From assembly GCA_963809795.1 (NCBI GenBank), contig CAWELN010000028.1, forward strand, positions 4,005-68,004: DNA of 64,000 bases, given 5' to 3'. The translations under genes and the position numbers were made by a program. Every line of letters starts with the position of its first letter. Positions within the stretch are counted from its first letter, which is position 1. Source of the DNA: DASUAS01 sp963809795. GTDB taxonomy: Bacteria > Actinomycetota > Acidimicrobiia > IMCC26256 > DASPTH01. Below are positions 62,583-64,000 of this stretch, one piece after another. The notes below the pieces were generated by a model. The model worked only from the letters and a program-made list of their open reading frames with translations. It made no database searches and was not told the origin of the DNA.

Positions 62583-63201
62583 TCACAGGAACGACCACAA
62601 GGTTGCGGCCAGCAGCACGTCGAGCACCAGCCCGACGACGCCGATCACGAGCCCGGCGCCCACGATGAGGCCGTCGGCGAACACCACGCCCAGGCAGACC
62701 ACCACGACCCCGAGTGACGGCAGCGTGTCGAGGCCGGAGAACGGTGGAGCGACGAACGCGCCGATCACGAACACGAGGAGGGCCACGCCCAGCACCGACA
62801 CCACCGGGCGACGGTCGAGCAGCCGGGCGAGGCGCGGGCGGGCGTGGCGCTCGAACCAGCGGATGAACCGCAACAGCTTGGGCGCCGCCTTGCCGGTGAA
62901 CGTCGCGCCGAGCTCCTTCCGGGCCAGGCGGCGCGGGATCCACAGCTCGTGACGACCGACGATCATCTGCAGCGCGATCAGGGCCGGCGAAGAACTCCAG
63001 CACGTGGGTGACGCCACCGGTCGGGATCGGGAGCGCGGAGGGCAGCATCAACACCATGAGCACGACGGCGAAGCTGCGCTCGTCGAGCACGTCGGTGAGG
63101 GAGCCGATGGTGACGTGATCCTGCTCCAGCAGGGCCTCGAGCTGATCGCTCAACCGGTCGTCCGACGACTCGTGGCCGGCGCCCCGGGCGGGCTCGTTCA
63201 C
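62583..63201 (-). CDS. exoD: exopolysaccharide synthesis ExoD family protein, +1 frameshift
   Basis: About 205 aa. N-terminal frame: LSDQLEALLEQDHVTIGSLTDVLDE, SFAVVLMVLMLPSALPIPTGGVTHVLEFF; after an extra base near 62984 the second frame gives ALIALQMIVGRHELWIPRRLA, KLLRFIRWFERHARPRL and C-terminal TMs (GVALLVFVIGAFVAPP, VLDVLLAATLWSFL). This is the ExoD membrane-protein plan (three or four TMs plus the FIRWxExxxRPR helix). The GTG has TACGTT (63208-63213) 6 bases upstream. Physiological role in such species is unknown. Confidence 0.85.
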
Positions 63202-63289
63202 CAGTCCAACGTAGACGTGCGCGGGACGTGGCCCCGGCGCAGGGATCCCCGTAGTGTGCAGGGACCCGATGCGAAGGTGGGGGTTGACG

Positions 63290-63709
63290 ATGGACGACAC
63301 CGCGACGCAGAGCACCGGCCAGGACCTGCGACCCTTCTTCTACGACGTCGCCGAGCTGCCGGGTTACACGATCGAAGAGATCGCCGGTGACGGCGACGGC
63401 GCCCAGCAGATGTACGACCTCTTCGGCCGCGACCTGGTCACGAAGACCATCCTCATGTCGCCGAAGCTGTCGGTGTTCCACGAGTCGGCCAAGCCGGGCG
63501 AGCGGGTGAAGCCCCACCGCCACGGGACCCACCAGCTCACCTACGTGCTCCGGGGAGAGCTCATCTACGGCAACCAGCGGACGGGCGCGGGCATGGGGTA
63601 CTTCAGCCCCGACGCGTTGTACTCGTGGCGCGCCGGCGACGAGGGCGCGGAGTGGATCGAGATCCACGCCGGTGAGCCCGGCATCTTCTCCGACCGATCC
63701 GAGTCCTGA
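63290..63709 (+). CDS. cupin domain protein
   Basis: 139 aa single cupin: VKPHRHGTHQLTYVLRGELIY near residues 75-95 holds the first cupin motif (HxH...E/G), and GMGYFSPDALYSWRAGDEG and WIEIHAGEPG the second. One strand lacks the usual full metal set (H-x-H present, late His in EIHAG). Probably a small-molecule binding or dioxygenase-like protein. Divergent from the ExoD gene by 88 bp. Confidence 0.85.
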   Translation: MDDTATQSTGQDLRPFFYDVAELPGYTIEEIAGDGDGAQQMYDLFGRDLVTKTILMSPKLSVFHESAKPGERVKPHRHGTHQLTYVLRGELIYGNQRTGAGMGYFSPDALYSWRAGDEGAEWIEIHAGEPGIFSDRSES

Positions 63710-63735
63710 CGCAGGAGCCGCGTCGGCTCTCCGCC

Positions 63736-64000
63736 TCACGCCTTCACCTGCGAGCGCCCCGCTCGGTGACCGTGTCGCGGCGCCGCCGCGAGCGACGTCG
63801 GTGTCGCGCTGCCACATCTCGGCCATGTATCCCTCGATGAGGCGGGCCTCGTCGAGGGTCGCCGCGTTGGGCAGCCGTCGGTAGTGCTCCAGCAGGCGGC
63901 GCACCCCGACCTGGTCGTTGCTCACGATGTCGGTCGCGAGCGCACGCGCGAACGGGCAGCAGCTCCTCGTGGGGCACGACGTGGTTCACCAGACCGAGGC
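63736..64000 (-). CDS. enoyl-CoA hydratase/isomerase (crotonase) family, C-terminal part only, frameshifted
   Basis: The gene enters from beyond the right edge. NHVVPHEELLP is followed, after an extra base near 63950, by FARALATDIVSNDQVG, RRLLEHYRRLPNAATLDEARL and EGYMAEMWQR, the C-terminal helices of the crotonase superfamily (trimerisation region). Further frame changes near 63750-63790 are needed to reach a stop, which would give a DTVTERGRSQVKA-like end at 63736. A step in fatty-acid or related CoA-ester breakdown. Catalytic residues lie outside the window. Confidence 0.7.

Overview
This is a very GC-rich, gene-dense stretch of a bacterial chromosome, most likely from an actinomycete of the Acidimicrobiia type (inferred). 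The reasons are a remnant F420-dependent luciferase-like enzyme, an Rpf-like transglycosylase, the giant 180-kDa-class NAD-glutamate dehydrogenase, UdgX, a DUF222/HNH protein, three P450s, many GTG starts, and a striking number of genes whose start codon sits 6-8 bases after a TAnnnT -10 box (leaderless mRNAs). No rRNA, tRNA, CRISPR array, prophage or complete insertion sequence is visible.

Layout. 1-7.8 kb: a secreted protein (5' end missing), DUF427, an Fpg/Nei glycosylase coupled to an ABC1 kinase, an Rpf-like cell-wall enzyme, a lone ABC ATPase and a phytoene-desaturase-like flavoprotein. 7.8-12.5 kb: the giant glutamate dehydrogenase. 12.8-15.3 kb: an SDR/SnoaL-like/P450 operon. 15.9-20.2 kb: the nitrogen operon glnB-glnD-amt. 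20.8-33.6 kb: catabolic genes for lipid-, steroid- or xenobiotic-like substrates (amidohydrolase, P450, cyclase, thiolase-like protein, DUF35, SDRs, acyl-CoA-dehydrogenase-like flavoprotein, OYE-type dienoyl-CoA reductase). 33.8-41.6 kb: DUF1697, a membrane GGDEF cyclase, MFS, two prenyl-chain enzymes including uppS, and an acyl-CoA-ligase-like protein. 41.6-44.8 kb: a heavily broken patch (LLM oxidoreductase, DUF7218-like, NRAMP, PRC-like and SRPBCC remnants). 45-53 kb: DUF72/UdgX/flavodoxin-like operon, PAC2, PLC-like protein, P450, RDD protein, NudC and DUF218. 53-59.4 kb: a MacB/FtsX-type ABC exporter with a DUF4097 protein and a NarL-type two-component system. 59.5-62.5 kb: an ABC ATPase remnant, an orphan winged-helix regulator and a second amt. 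62.6-64 kb: ExoD, cupin and a partial crotonase.

How it fits together. The clearest system is nitrogen control. PII (glnB), its modifying enzyme (glnD) and an ammonium channel form one operon. A second ammonium channel 45 kb away carries almost the same 40-bp block directly before its start codon (37 of 40 bases identical), and an OmpR-type regulator with a degenerate receiver lies convergent to it. The NAD-glutamate dehydrogenase links this to glutamate catabolism. The second theme is oxidative catabolism: several tightly overlapping operons combine P450s, SDRs and CoA-linked enzymes.

Caution. At least a dozen genes are interrupted by single-base indels, nearly all net +1 and mostly in G/C runs. 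This looks more like consensus error in the assembly than real decay, so frameshifted genes are annotated by their reconstructed span.
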